From Larus michahellis (Eukaryota > Chordata > Aves > Charadriiformes > Laridae): a DNA stretch of 64,000 nucleotides. The notes under the pieces were generated by a model, which saw only the letters and a program-made list of their open reading frames with translations, was not told the DNA's origin and did no database searches. Position numbers and translations under genes: made by a program. Shown in pieces: positions 1 to 14,479 of the stretch (positions are counted from its first letter, which is position 1; the number at the start of each line of letters is the position of its first letter). Where the stretch lies: contig NC_133901.1 of assembly GCF_964199755.1 (NCBI RefSeq), positions 23,965,583 to 24,029,582 of the forward strand, read 5' to 3'.

Positions 1-2569
1 ATTAGGTAAGCTCTGCTCCCAGCCAGTCAGAGATCTTTCGCTTTTGCTTAAATAAATAGTGTAAATTCATATTTCCAGGATGTACTGTGTTCCAGAATGT
101 GCCTGTAAGGAGATACAGATATTATTTTCTATTAATTTTCCTTTTACTGTGCCAGATTGTGGAGTTTCTTTTCTTGTAATGAGTTGATATTAAGACAATT
201 CTTTCCGAAGACTACAGTACATTACACAAGTTGGTCCAGCTTCTCTCAGTCTCCTTCATTTCTGTGCTCACAGAACAGAAATACCGGAGCCAGGGGAGTT
301 CTTGCATTTCAAAAGGGAATATTTGATGCAACAGGACCCATTTCACTTTTATTCACATAGTAAATTTGAAGCATTTCCACTGACTCCAGGATATTTTTTC
401 TCCTTTAATGGCTCCTCCTTATTTAGTTTTTCTTCCTTTTGCACCATCTCATACCCTAATGTAAGGTGTTTATAGCAACATGGCTCCTCTGCATTTGAAA
501 AAAAAATTAACTACGTTATTTTTTTTAACTGTAGACATTGCCTTTTTAATTAACTAAAATTGTCTAATTGCTGATCTCAATGACTTACTGGACTTCACAA
601 GCTCCATTTAGCTTTAGGAGCGCTATTACTTCTCACTGAAACATGACCAGAAGAGTCATTCAGTTATTTAAGTGATGCTTCCCCAAATATTGTGCAGACT
701 TTGCAAGTCCTGTTTCCAAGATCCTCTTTTTGATTATGCAAGTTTACAGAGCGTACACAAGTCATTAAACACATCTTTTTTTTTTCCCCTTAAGAATTCG
801 GTTTACCTTGGATTTGCTTTTGCAAAGTAAGGGTTTCCCTAGTTAGCAAATTTAATGTTCTGTAAAGTGCTGTAATTAACAACATACTTCCAAAACATAA
901 ATGCACTTGTTACTCTTAAACATGTTATCAACTCGCTTCAAGCAAATGCGGCATCCTTGCATAGATGAAGAACATCAGATATATCATATGAGTTTTCTGA
1001 TATCTTTCTGAAAAAAAAGTTTTGTGCCTAAGCAATGCACCTTGCATTGCACCTTGCATTGCATCGTCAATGCAAATACGCTATCCAAGTAATTCAAACT
1101 GTTTGCTTTGACAACTACCCTATTTTAACATTCAAGTTAACAAGAAATAAGTTTTTATGTAGAACTTAATCTCTTGCAGATGGCAAAACTAGGTAGGATG
1201 GCATGAGCTCAACTTTACGTCATCATCAATATGGCAGAGTAAATACCCAAGTTGGAGATTTCCAGCTCCCGTGGCAGGGTGGGTGCTTTGGAGACTTGGC
1301 ATGGGGGAACCATGACATGGGCGTTGCTCGGGGAGGACATGGCCAGCCTAGACCACCAGCGACACCTCCAGCCGTGGGATGGAGGCAAGCGGTAGCTTGG
1401 GGAGCATCAGAGCATCAGTCGTTTGCAAATGCTGACAACAGAAACCTGGATTTTGAGGGGACTCAATCATTTGCAGGGTTTGGGGGCTGTTGAGAAGCAG
1501 CTTAAATTACGGTCACATCTAAATGGCAGATACATGCCCTTTGATAGGTACAGCAGCATCTAAAGATCTGGCTCTGCATGCCTTACCCGGGAGCTGCCTA
1601 AAGCATGGTCGCTGTTAAAGTAGCAGCAATTCAATAGCAAAACTGTTTCATTCAAATACTGCAAGATGCAGACCACATATCTCCAAAGGTCCTTGATTTC
1701 CTTTCAGGATTGTGTTTTGGCAAATTGAAAGGGAAATTTATTTACATACTTGCTTACTGTAAAACCCCAGTGGTGCAGTACCGTTATTTAGGTAGTGATT
1801 TTCTTCTGATTACGTCGGTGCACTGGGACGATTGGGCAGACACGGGAGTGCAGCTCCACCAAAGGTGGTTCAGCTGAGGCTGCATCTGCTGACAGTGCAG
1901 CTGGCTCATTATCCCCTTCGCAGGTATTGGCAAATGGCATCGGGAGATGCTATGAACCTGAAGCAATGCGGTGTTAATGATTTGTGAAATTGAAGCAGCA
2001 GTAAGTACCCAGGGAAGGGAGATAATTCTGGTTCGGATACTCCATATTCTCCCACCCATCCAGGCTGGGCTTGCCAGGTATAATGAAATCCTGATTTCCA
2101 ATTTGTTTGAGAAGCTCTTGCTGGGGTTCCCATAGCAACCAGGTGTCTTTAATGACCTGTGGTGGTGTCAAAAGAGGTTGTGTTTCTGATTACCTCTTCA
2201 GCTGTAACTACCCCACCACCTTCCCCGAGTACCAGGATAGCTAGGTACCTGGACTAAATAAATGCATGCAATGCACAGGTAGTGACCTATTTGGCCATAT
2301 TTATGTGATATCCCTTTTTTCTTCTCACCTTTTGGCCTCATCTTTAGAAACGCAGATATCTGGTCTCACTTTTCCTCCACGTTGGCACTGGATGGCTCCT
2401 GCTCACAGCAGCAGTGAAAATAAACCCCCAAAGCCATGGTAGGTCAACAAGTGCGGAAGGGAGATTGCTGCAAAGGTCTTACATGGATTTAAAGGGCTGC
2501 AGCAGTTCTGCACAGGACAAAATATATGATAATAAAGGGACAAGTTAGTTTTATTCTTCATATTCCTGT
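1..2569. other. Intergenic sequence, no gene seen
   Basis: AT-rich to balanced sequence beyond the DNER 3' end. Open frames are short, and none has recognisable domains or splice context. A short direct repeat lies near 1039-1062. In mammals the neighbour on this side of DNER is PID1, in the same orientation, but no PID1 coding exon was recognised. Confidence 0.6.
1039..1062. repeat. Two tandem copies of a 12-base unit
   Basis: The unit ACCTTGCATTGC occurs twice in a row, flanked by AAGCAATGC and by TGCAAAT. The flanking GCAATGC and the internal GCATTGC can pair, so a small hairpin is also possible. Confidence 0.8.
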
Positions 2570-3030
2570 CCCCTCCGCCAGGCAGCCCCCTCATGGCAGC
2601 CATGGGGAGCCCCCAGGGAGCGAGCGAAGCAGGGCCGTCAGCCTCCCGGCCGACACAAAGCCGATCTTCCGGAGCTGCCAACCCCCTCAACTCAGTACCC
2701 ACCATAGCCCTTTTTTTTTTCCTAACCAGCCTCAGGAAAGAAATCTGTGGATTTTGGCAGCGGTCGGGCTGCGGGGGAGGGCTGGGGGGCCGTGGCTGCA
2801 CCAGCTCCCCGGGCGAAGGCGGCCTCCTGGCTCCGTGCCCCGCCGGCCTCGCGCCAGCCGGCAGGAAGCAGCGGGCTGAGGGAATTCAGGCCATCCGAAC
2901 GGATCTGGGCCACGGAGGCGGCGAGAAAAGTACCTGGAGAAAGCAGGAGGAGGCGGATGCGGGTCAGAGGCTGCGGGCCGGGCACCGGCCCCTCGGTGGG
3001 AGGCGGGGGGCATGCAGGTGTGGGGATGGG
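2570..3030. promoter_or_regulatory. CpG island, possible promoter
   Basis: A sharp rise in G+C with many CpG dinucleotides (for example GAGCGAGCGAAG, CCCGGCCGAC, CCCCGCCGGCCTCGCGCC, GGAGGCGGCGAG), unlike the AT-rich sequence on either side. Such islands usually mark promoters. Overlapping open frames on both strands are what high G+C gives by chance, and none matches a known protein. A plausible minus-strand donor (CTCCAG followed by GTACTT, near 2932-2943) would suit a non-coding first exon. The gene served, if any, is unknown; an alternative first exon of the next gene (PID1 in mammals) or a long non-coding RNA are possibilities. Confidence 0.6.
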
Positions 3031-6000
3031 AAAGGCAGGGCAGGCACAGGGAGCCATTTTGGCAGTCACCCATCTCCAGCTGCAGTGCCCAGGGCACAGG
3101 GATCCAAGTGCGGGATGTGTGCGTCCCGAGGGATCCCCGCAGAGGAAGCAGGACTGAAAAGAGAGCAGTGGGGATGAGAAAGGGGAAAAGCCAGCAGCTC
3201 AGAGCCTGAGGAAGCCAGAGGACAGAGGGGTTTGGGGTCAGTGATGAGGTGGGGGGCAGAGGAAAGACCAGGGAGATGGGATGGGAGGAGAAGTCCTCAC
3301 CTCCCCAGGGAGTGCTCCCACCACAGTGCCAGTGACACAGCTGGTGGCCAGACACCTCTTTTCAGGGACAATGACATTTCACAGACAGCCTCTAGCAGCA
3401 AATCTTGCATTAACGTACCCAGAGAAGCTCCACTTAATGCACCAATTAATCTTGTAAGCAGCAGAAAACAACCAGCACAAAATCTTTGGGCTGGCACGTG
3501 CCACACACTTACATCTTCGGTCTCTCCTAGGTCCAGGAGAGCTTGAAACAAGAACAGTTAATACCCCTGTCAGCTCTGTACACCTTTGACTATGTTGTTT
3601 TCATTTGTGAATTACCCTTGACAATTATTTGTCTGTGATAGAGAGAAATATGTACGTCCAAAACTATGTACAGGGATCATGATCATCCCACATAGGTTTT
3701 GCACTGAGCTAAATCCATGACTTCTTTTAGCTCCTGCCCATGACTCTTCTCTGAGTTGCACAGATGAGACTCTGTGAATTTAATTTGAATTGCTTCCCAT
3801 TTTTAACAGCATAAGGAAGAGGAGAATCACGTCTATAGAGAGAGCACTGAAGGCAATGGAATCATAAAAAGGAATAAAGAATCACAGGTGATAAATAAAT
3901 ATTGGGTCAATTTTATGTCCAACGGACATTTCCTCAGAGTAGGAAAATTTACCAAGAGAAGAGATTTTTGACAGTCTACACTCAAAATTTTTGTTTGCAG
4001 AGCATCACTATAGCAATAAAAAGGTTTTGCAATCTGCCGTCTAGATTTCACAATTTCCAACTACTCAAATTTATCGGTACAAATAGGAAGTTTACTAGAA
4101 GGCACACTTCCTATTTCAGTGACATCTACCCCCTAGTTATTCATAGGCATAAGGAGACTGGTCAACTATGTGGCAATCTGGGAGATGTTTCTCCTTCCCC
4201 AACTTGAGCACGGAGATGTAAAGAGCCACCGTTACAACAACCCAAATTCTCCTGGAAACCTCTGTGCATACGAAGGTTCTCTCACAGCTAAAACCAGACG
4301 ATTTCCATGTTACACTGCTGAGATGTTCGTGGCAGAGGGTGTAGTAGGATATGTAATAGTAACAGTGTCATTTGTTTAATGTAACCTCATTGTCCTCCAC
4401 AATCAACAACTGGTACTGACAAAACACTAATGTCTGACTATGTCAAAGCACATACAAGGGCAGAAAACCGAAAGCGTTGTAGGACGAGGGACACCATATT
4501 CCCTGCTCTGCAGTGGTTCTAGACTATAAAATGTGTGAGACAGGAAAGAAAGCAGAGTTCAAGGATGAAATTATGCTCCAATTCACCCAAGTCCTAATTA
4601 AGAAAAGACAGATGGGTAAGTGGACTCTAGAGGGCCACCTTCTCGGTCCATGACCTGGGCACCTCACTAATTATCGGGAAGATTTTTAACACATATGCTG
4701 CTGGGTGGGTGTGAACCAATTTGCTGGCAAACATCTGCAGAGGTTGTAAATATATATTTATAAATCATCCAGAGAAGCCCAAGAATCATCCTCTTGTGTA
4801 CAATAATTTAGTGAGTCTCAAGTCCCTTCTAAGTTTTTGGGAACCAGAGAGAATGCAGAGCCCTCACTAAAGGCATAAGGCTGATGCCGTCAACATTTCA
4901 CACAAGATTTTACCAAGGTTTACAGCTCAAAGAAGAACTCTATAAAGACATAAAATATCTTCAACCCTAGATGAGGCCAAAATACATAACAGAAAATTAA
5001 CAAACCTCAAAAGTCCTTCATTAAGCTCGTGCTTAAATTTCAGCATGAGCACTCCCCAGTACAGCAACGCAGCAGGACTCACATGCTTTGCTCTGCGCCG
5101 CCTGGGAACTTGTTTCAAGCTAAAAGCAAGAGATGGGTTAAACAGACTGACCCATGGCAGTCAGAAAGGCTCGATGGATCCATCACACAAAATGCCAATA
5201 CCACGTAGCTGGAGCAGTTTTTGTGCAAGTAACATATCTATGCGTAACTATGAGATGGATTATTATGAGATGGGATTTGCATTTTTTTCCTTTCAAAAAG
5301 CTTATTAAGCATTGTCTTTTTAAAGAAATTTAAGGGATGTGTGCCTCTCTGGTTTGTAACAAAGAGGAATACATCCCCATGCTCAGGGAAGGGATTTGCC
5401 AACTAATGCTGCAGAATATCACACAGAATATTGCACTCGTAAATCACCCCTGACACTGAAGTTTGAAGAAGAGGGATGTAAATCAGAGACGACACATAAA
5501 CGAAAAAGAGAGAGAGACAATGAATTCTAAGAAATCTCAAGGCTGAGTTGCTTTTCAATGAAGAGCACATTTAACTGTTAATTTGAAGTCTGATATTATT
5601 TCTCTGCCTGCAATTTCTGCCTTTCTTGAGAGGTGCTGCCAGATGGAGAAAGAGAATACAACTATATTGTTTATGTAAAATCAGAACTTCCTGAAAAACA
5701 ATTGAAAAAACATGGGTAGGGCCAGCCCTACTGCCAGGGTAGGGTAGTGGGTTTGTGGGGAGGTTTTGCTTTTGAAGTCCCCTGAAGTGGAGAAGAATTA
5801 GCAAATACTAACCAATTTGTACAGAAATTTTGTACTGTATTGTGTGAAACTTTAAAATGTCATCAAAGCATCAGCACATTTACCATTCAATAACCTATTC
5901 CAAATGATCAGCAACATATATCACTAAGTAAATCACAGCTGTGAGACATTTTGAATTAAACCTAACATGTCTGTCAATACTGCTAGCTTACTACCCCATT

Positions 6001-9000
6001 TTAAATCTCGCATGTATTAAAATAAAATAACGCTTCAAAGCTATCAGGAATTAAGGCATTTTCATGGAATTGTAAAATAGAGTCTCTGTGGGAATTAAAT
6101 GGGTGAAAGACGGAGGAAAACTGATAAACTCCACGCCTAATTCAGTGCTCTAAAAATCTCCCCCAGCCTTTGTCCTTATCGCACACAGGGCAACAGAGGG
6201 CACAGGGAAAGAGGGGCAGCAGCGTGCTGAGTACTGGCGATAAAAATATCTGGTCATCATCTTTTATATGTAGAACAATCTCAGTTTCAAATTCATGGCA
6301 ATCTGAAAGCGGAATGGCATAATCGGCACATGTGAGAGCAGATCCTTTCTTATTTACATGACGTTTTGCCAGTTTTGTTTTGACAGACCATTCCAGCAAA
6401 TGTCATACAAAGGGAAAACAGCTGAAATATATGTTCAAACTAAATTAATAGGAGAAACTGGTGTCACATACAGACCACAAATAAGACATTATGGACAGCA
6501 CATCTTAGGTACAAAATCCTTGAAAGAAATTATTCTGTACCATGACAGTTATTGCCCGGTTGCCTTCTTCACATGACAGGCTAATATAGTGAAATATAGC
6601 GAGCCAAACAACTACAGGCTGCTCTGTAGAAGAAATACCAATGCCATGCAATAGGATCTACAAACACAAAGTTTCTGCAAGTTAATACTGATTTTAACTC
6701 TCTGTAACCTATCCATGTGTTTGTCCTCTTGGAGAAAGAGTAGGAACTGGAACCCATCATATGTGCTCTCTCTGTCTCAGTACAGTATAGGAATAAGCTG
6801 ACTTCTAGGAGACCGAAGAAACCATGCACTTGAGCCATTATTTTTCCAAAGTAAAGCTAAAGCCAACCTTCTGGAAAGCAGCTGAGGTAAATGGAGCTTC
6901 ATCATGCACAAAATTGCCCTAATACTGATTACCAAAGCATTATCTTGAAGTTCATAGTGGTTAGAGGTGCAGATGAAAGGGAGTGAGAACTGAGATTCTA
7001 CATCGTGATTTCATAGGCTTGAGGGCATAAGACATATTTCCCAGAAAGTTATTGCAGGTAAATATTATATTTCAATTCTTTTAATACAAGAATGTATGCT
7101 AAGCCAGCAGATGGGACAGCTATTTTTAAGCAGCCTTCCTGATAGCATTTTAAAAAATTGCTGGTTGCCAAAGGTAGATACACTAAGCAAACCTTGGAAG
7201 TGTCCCAAGCCACCAGCCTGAGGAGCAAGGCTACGCTTCTTTTCTTATGGATACATTCACAGGTCAAATCCATGTGGTCTGACTGTCATCAGAAGCATCT
7301 TGTGCTGGTATTTTGACATAAAAATGTCCTATCTTTGCTATTATTAGAAGTTGTAGACATTTTCCTCTCAGGAAGAGTTCAACGTAATCTTGACCTTATT
7401 TTTTTATGTCAAACACCCCAAAAGGGGCAAAAATGCAACTATGCCAAAATACTGAGACTTTGAAAAAAGGAAACAATACAAAGCCATGGCTTGAGGACAA
7501 AAAAGGGCATTTGCACAGGCTACAGACCACCACTTCAATGCATCATTTAGGCGCTAAACACTACAGTCCTGGTTGAGCAATGTCATGCCAAAATATTGCT
7601 ATCCTGGTGCAATACCGGATGCAGTCTTTCATCAACCAAAGCATTTGTGGGGAGAGAGGAAGAAGAGATTTCACTGATCAAAGACTTACAGAGATAGATG
7701 AGTCAACAGAGTGTCATAAGTTCATCCCCATCTGGATTGCCAAAGAGATTCACAGCCGAGAACTCTTCATTGACCAATTTTCATCTGTTTTTCTTCCTTG
7801 TCTTCATCTATGGTGCCAATGGTTAAATTTCTCCATAAGATACTAATGCCCTGGAGCAACAAGGCAGAACATACAGCACAAGCAAAGAGAGAAAGCAAAG
7901 GATGATGAGATACCTTTCAGCAATGACCACCTCTCAAACCATCACAGCTGGGGGTGAGAACTGTCTTCTGCTGACAAACTAATTGAAATTGCAGCTGCTA
8001 CATGCCAAAGTCATCTAAATTGCATTAGGCTAAATACTCTTTCTACAGCAGCTACATACATTTTTGTTAACTTGTACAACTTATATCTGGCTTATAGGCC
8101 CAGATTCCAGGCAGATTTACTTCAGATTAGTTCAAATCCATGTAAGTCAATCAAAAACTGTGATGAAATCGTGACAGTCTCACTCAGATTTCTTTGAGCA
8201 CGCGTGGACTGACATCCATGTACAATCACATACATATGCACATGAACTTGCTCATATGGAAACATGGAGTCCAAAGTTTAAAACACTGCAAATTCAGATT
8301 ATTGTCCATGTGTGTACTACTCCCAGGAGATGGAAGAGAAGTCACAGTTGGCTTCATAAGAGATCTCTGTTCTGTTGCAAAGAGCCACCTCCAAAAGGAA
8401 GTAGACCAGTCCACAGGAAAAGAAACAAATCAAAAATCTAGACCGAAGGGCATCTCCTTGAGGAGACAACATTGCTTCCAGACTGATAAACATGATCTCT
8501 CCTGATCTGTGGGACTCCAGCAAAAAGTCCAGGGTCGGCAAGCTAGAGCAGATTGTTTCCCTTAGACTCTTCCTGGTCTGTTATCGAAGCAAGCACAGCA
8601 GACCAGCTTATTTTCCTAAATGATTAACTTTGCTGCCTTTTCTGCTCAGCACATCAGATAAAGAAGTTTATTCAGTTAGCTTATTTATTTACATTCCTTT
8701 GCCGAAGATCTCACCAAACAAAGCCTATTTGATGATTTATTCTTTGCTAAAGGGGAAGCTTATTTACAATAGTCGTCTTATCATAAACTTCTTAAAAGGA
8801 GGATTTGGAACTGGAATTCATAATATCAGAGAAATCTGACTTTACCAGAAAGATCATTTTTGTTATCCATTTTGCACTGTAGAAGGAATGAAGTCAACTG
8901 AGCCCAGATGGGGCTGGATGTGGCATAACCACTTTGAAGTTTTGTTTGTTTTCACTGGTTGACCCACTTCCCATCAGAAGGAATCACCTTCACCTAATTG

Positions 9001-12000
9001 GAGCTCTTCCAAAATAGAAGGAGGGGAAAAAGGATATAAAGGACTTAGATGCTGGGTCCCACAGCAGGTGCTCTGCAGCACAGAAGTTGCACAAGAGGGA
9101 TCAACTCTAGTGCAAGCAGAGATGAAAGAGTCAAGAAGTGCAAAAACAAATTCTGAGCAAGCCTCCTTCAGTGACCAGCATGTCTGGACTGAGAAGGAGC
9201 TGGTGGGAGCTGAGAGCACATTGCACTCTGCCCGTCTTTGTAACAATCTCCAGCTATTTCAGGTAGCAGCAGTATTCTGATTGCTCTGATTTCAGACTTA
9301 GGCTGGTCCCACCTCCCTGACGAGACATTTAAGATGGACATAAAGGTGGGTCAGAGTCAAATTTGCTTTATGCCATCCCTCCTGACCCCACACAACTACA
9401 GTATTTTGGTGGATGCTCAGCCAAAATCTCAGGGAATGGAGGACAAACTTGCAAAGAGGAGATAAAGCAGATTGGCTCCATGTCTCTCATTTGGCACTGG
9501 CGAAGTGCTTTGCCCTTCTCTCATTGCTCGTCTGTTTGTGCAGACCATTTCACAGAGTTAATTAATAGACTCTGAGAGATAAAAAAACCAAAAAAACAAT
9601 CCTTCACACTCACTTCATCATAAAATAAAAGGTGTCTGAAAGCCATAACCTGGTGCATCTCACAATACCCAATAGATTTGAAGAGAGGGTTTGGACACAC
9701 ACTGGACTGCCCTGGGGCTCCCATTTCTTATGTTAGGAACATGTCTGAACTCATTAGCTCCTGATACTACACTCGTTATTTTAACTATCCATAGCAGGGA
9801 ATGGCCTGAGAGAGTAAACCTTTTCCTGAATTAAACTGATTTCCATCTCCCTCACATGTTGAAGCAGGAAGAAGAGGTCCATGGGAGGCCTGTACTTCTG
9901 CACTCCCTCCAAGGTCAGGAATATGCGCACAGAGTAACACACAAACAGCAGAATAACACACAAACAGCAGATTTCAGCCCAGTCAGTACCGAGCAGCACG
10001 TGAAGCTTGGAAACATGACAGCGGGAAAAGAAAAAGAGGTTCCCAAAGCTGACCGTGCAGCAAACGGCTTGCACAGAAAATGGGCACCTGAAGGGAGGAT
10101 GGGCTCGATTTGCTCCCTGTAAGGATGGGTCACAGCTCGCTCTGATACAGCGTGCCAGTCTGCACTGCAAAAACTGGGTGGTTGTGGGCAAAATGAGATG
10201 GGAATCTCAGAGAAATTTTGGACATAGAAGGATTTAGCCACATGAAGGGGTAAAGGAGCACCCCGTGCACATAACTCTGGCAACACAAGTGAGGAGGGGC
10301 TGTTTAATTCCTCTGAGCCATCCACAATGGAGAATAATATTCGGAGGTGTTGAATTTATTTCTCATCAGGTGTCTTTTGCTATCAAAAGAGAAACCATAC
10401 ATCTTCAGGAATGTCATATCTGCTCAGGCATTTCTCAACAAAGCCCTGCTGGAGAAAAGCCCAACCATTTCCAGAAATAAAGCTGAGCTGCGATGAAAAC
10501 ATCAATGCTGTGATTGAAGTTTCACCATGTGAGACTTCACTGAAGCAAGCAATGTTTGCTGTAGTGCTATATACACCTGTGGTCAGATTTTTTTTAATAT
10601 TTTTAGATTCAGAGGTACACCAAATGAGTTTCTCCCATCACAACTACCATCTTTTCCCATTGTTTTCAAAGGAATTAAGCACATAGACACTTCTGTCATT
10701 CCAAGACGCACCTTACTGAGCTTAAATCTCTTCCCAGTTCTCACTCCCCTCACACCAGCATATCAGTTGACTACAGTTGCAGCAGAGGGAGTAACAGCAA
10801 CATCAGGCTGGTGGTTTCGGTGCAGGATGTTACCCAGCCTGGATTGACAATGCACGGGGTGCCTCAGGTCTCCTTGCAACTCCTCACAGACCACCCGTGC
10901 TCCCCCGAGCCCATCATCTGATTACTCTGCTAGCAGAAAGAGGGTAAGCTGAGAACAAACAGAGCTCCTGCAGGCTTACACCAGCCGCTTGCCCGTGCCC
11001 CGGCTGGGTCAGGACCATGTCCCCAGGCCTTTCGTCTTCTAGCTGTCCCCCAGGAATGGCAGAGGACAAGCGCCAAGGGGCTGACAGCTGTGACCCAGGG
11101 AATGGCGGTGCCACCGCCTGCTCCCAGCCTCTGCTGCCGCCTGCCCGGCCCGGGCTGTCACTGCACGTCCAGCACAGGGACACATCAGGGGGGTTTAAAA
11201 TGGATCTCCAAAGCCAGAGGATGGCTGTGCGCTCAGCGGCAAAGGCCAGGTCCTCTCACCCAAGAATCGGCACATCACAATACAGCACACTGCAACGAGC
11301 CCCCGTCATGGGAACACAGCCTTCCTCGCTGAGTTCTCCTTCACAAGCTACCAGCACCCCTCAACAACAACATTTTTCATCATGTGTTTGGAAGAAGATG
11401 GAGTTTGTTAGAGATTAAGGAGGATGGAGATCCCTTCCCAAGTACAACGTCTGCTCCTGAAAACTGGTCCTAGTGGGGGACCAAGGCATGGTCACCCAAG
11501 GGTTCAGCTACATCCTCACCTCTGGAGCCCACACAGGTGGCATGAAAAGGCCCAAAGCACCACCTAGAGACAAGATGCAAAGAGAGGCTGAAGCTGTGGC
11601 AATGGTCTAATTTTTATCAGCTAAAGTTAGGGTTGCATCTGTAGATTTTAATGGTGATCATTTTTATGTTTTTAGTCAATATGTGTTTTCTACCTGTTGT
11701 GCTCAACTGTTCCCTTGGGACTTGTATTTATATCATAATGAAATTAGCCCAACCACATGGTCAGGGACGCTGCCTTCATCATTTTGGACTAACTCCATCC
11801 AGAATCCATGTAAATCATGACATTTTCTTGTTACTATATGTATCACAATTCCGAGCTGTAACTACAAGTTTCACACCACCCCAAAAGCAAGCAAGAATAG
11901 ATGTCCATGCTGCTGGAGAAAAAAAAAAACACTCAGGGAGGTTCTCTTATTTCCAGATGGAAGAGGAAGAAAAAAGGGTCAAACCTGGGGAACGCACAAA

Positions 12001-14142
12001 TCCTGGAGGTTAATGACAAGCCCCGAGAGTCACATCTGCAGGAGGAGCTGGAGGCTGTTAGCCCATTGCCAGGAGGATGAGCACATACAGTTGCCCCTTT
12101 CTGCATCTGATCCCTTTACAGTAAAAACCCCATATGTAGTATATTAACAACAGGCGGTATTTGCTATACACCTATATTTGCTCCCTATACAGAACAAACC
12201 CCCTCCGGTTTGTGAAAAGGATATGGAATAACCAGTGTCCTTTGTCCGCATTCATGTATATCCTCAGAAAGACCTGATCTGGCACATAAAGGCAGTAACC
12301 AACTTGTTCTGGCAGCTTCAGAGCTGGGATAAAAACCCAGGATGGGTTTGTTCCCTCTGGCTCTGAGGGTTGCTCCATTTGGCAGGCAGCGCAGTGCCTC
12401 ACAAGTATCTCAGAACTGCGCAGATACAGGCATAGTGCATGCGTAACATGCCATCAGAGTTCAATAAAATAAATTGGAAGGAGCAAAGGTAATTTTCAAA
12501 GCACAATTCACAGGAAGCACAGGATGATTTACAGAAGCTAGAGGCTGCAAGCTGACAGGAAAATAGCTCCTCACAAATTACTTATCTTTCAGGTCAGTCA
12601 CTTGAGAGAAATATAGAATGGTCAAGAATCACTACCAAGGTGTGATTTGTATGCAGAAGGGCTGCTGCTCATTGCAACACCTCTCCTGTAAAATACGGAC
12701 TGTGAATATGTATGTTCCCTAGAACAACAGTCACTTGTTTCCGTGCTTTATATAGATTTGTAGATCTTCAAAGATAAACCAATATTTTACCACTGAAAAG
12801 GCCAAAAACTCTGAACAATGAGTATTTCTTTTCTATGTGATTAACAAATCAATTATAAGATCAATGTATTTGCCCCTGTTCCACACAAGTCACAAAAAAT
12901 GGCATAGGGTATAGCTTCTTCCTGGCCCTTCTTTCTAAGGCGTCCTTAAAACATTCCTGGAAGTCACGTGGAAGTCACCAAAAACAGAAGTTTCCATACC
13001 TGGAGTAAAGCAGCAGCAGACTGTACCAATGAAAGAAGCTGGTCTGGCAGCCAACAGATGCAAAAGCACAACCTTTGTCATCGAAAACTGTGCCTGAAGA
13101 ATGAAAGGGAGGCTTGAATCTAGTTTTTTAGGTCTCCTACTAGTAATTATTGTCTTGGGCCAATGCCATTGAAAGCCGATGGTAGCAGATACAGGATGTC
13201 AGGAAAGGTGTTCTGGATTTCTGAGATGCATTTGGGGTTTCCATAATTCAAACACAGCGTGGTGTTACTAACCTGCATATTCACCATCCAGCCATTCCTA
13301 ACAGTAAGACTCTTTGAGCAGTGCTTCTCTAACAGGTAACAGTGCTACTAAAAGGTGTTTTCCTTTGCTTTCCTTTACAACATTTCAAATTTGGCGCATA
13401 TCTGCTGCATATACTGTCATTTTTTTTTTGTTTTGTTTTAAATGGTGAACTCAAATGTAACATCACAATGAAATTTACATTTTAGCAACAGTAACAGCTT
13501 GATCTGCAATGATTTGTCTACCTCTTGTCAGCACTAATTGTGCAAGATGTGGAAAATATTTCAATTGCTATGAATGTAACCAGAAGCAGTAATAACAATG
13601 AAATTCCAAATTAAAATAAATATACCAGATGCACTCTGCCCACCTAAACAAGACAGTAAAACCAGTGGCAGCTTTCTAATCTTTACAATTCCTAATTACA
13701 TTTGTTTTTAGTGGCCTGAGGTCTGGAGATGTCAGCAGTAGCAAGGAAAGGGAAGGACTGTCTGAGCCAACAGCTGTCCTCGCACAGGTGATCAGAAGCT
13801 TGTGTTTTCCTGGGGACATAGGTGGTTGGGGTTTTTTGTCTGGAAATGTTATTTACGTGAAATACGAAGATTTTGGATGCATTCCAAGATTTTGCAACAT
13901 TAAGAGGTTTACCAGAGCTTAGCCCTTCTGTGCTTATCAGGCTGTAATACAACAGTGCTGACTGGCCCCAGCACAGCAGCACACAGCAGGATCTATAGGT
14001 AGCCACAGCAAGTTGCCTCTATACCATGCAGTCTTGGCTTCCCCAATGGCAGGCCTCTTTGGAACACAAAGTCAGATCAAGCCTGCTCACATAAACATGT
14101 TGTTCTGTGGCAAAAACTTACTCTTGCTACAACTTGGAGCCC
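3031..14142. other. Intergenic sequence, no gene seen
   Basis: No coding exon is supported. Open frames are short and unlike known proteins. The stretch includes a short tandem duplication at 9935-9970, a moderately GC-rich patch at about 10,900-11,340 and otherwise unremarkable AT-rich DNA. Confidence 0.6.
9935..9970. repeat. Two tandem copies of a 19-base unit
   Basis: TAACACACAAACAGCAGAA is followed directly by TAACACACAAACAGCAG, a local duplication with no mismatch over the shared 17 bases. Confidence 0.85.
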
Positions 14143-14246
14143 AGACCTGGTCTAGTGGGAGGTGTCCCTGCCCATGGCAGGGGGGTTGGAACTAGATGAT
14201 CTTTAAGGTCCCTTCCAACCCAAACCATTCTATGTTTCTATGATTC
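14143..14246 (+). mobile_element. CR1 LINE 3' end fragment
   Basis: The sequence runs from GACCTGGTCTAGTGGGAGG through GGAACTAGATGATCTTTAAG and GTCCCTTCCAACCCAAACC to ATTCTATGTTTCTATGATTC. This is the typical 3' tail of chicken repeat 1 (CR1), a 5'-truncated non-LTR retroposon. The 5' edge is approximate. It sits just beyond the inferred DNER 3' end, in the opposite orientation to the gene. Confidence 0.9.
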
Positions 14247-14479
14247 GCAGTCAGATCCACTCAGGAACAGGTTGTGGTTCGTATGGACCTATCTTTACTC
14301 CGGTGCTGCATTTGCCTCACTTTTGAGAGATTACCTTGTTAATAAAAGTAATCCTTTTTTTTCCTTTTCAAATTAACAGCTGGAGTATCTTCTTTCGGCG
14401 TTATTTATATGCTCATGTCCTTTCAAATTTATAGATAACATTGCACTTTCAAATGAGGAAAAACAAAAGGAACAGCTGC

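Noticed and set aside
1203..1493. 96-residue plus-strand open frame
   Set aside because: No domain, no promoter or splice evidence, and odd composition; treated as chance.
2403..3355. Several long open frames on both strands
   Set aside because: They overlap each other within and around the CpG island. They have proline/arginine/glycine-rich composition and no domain, as expected of GC-rich DNA.
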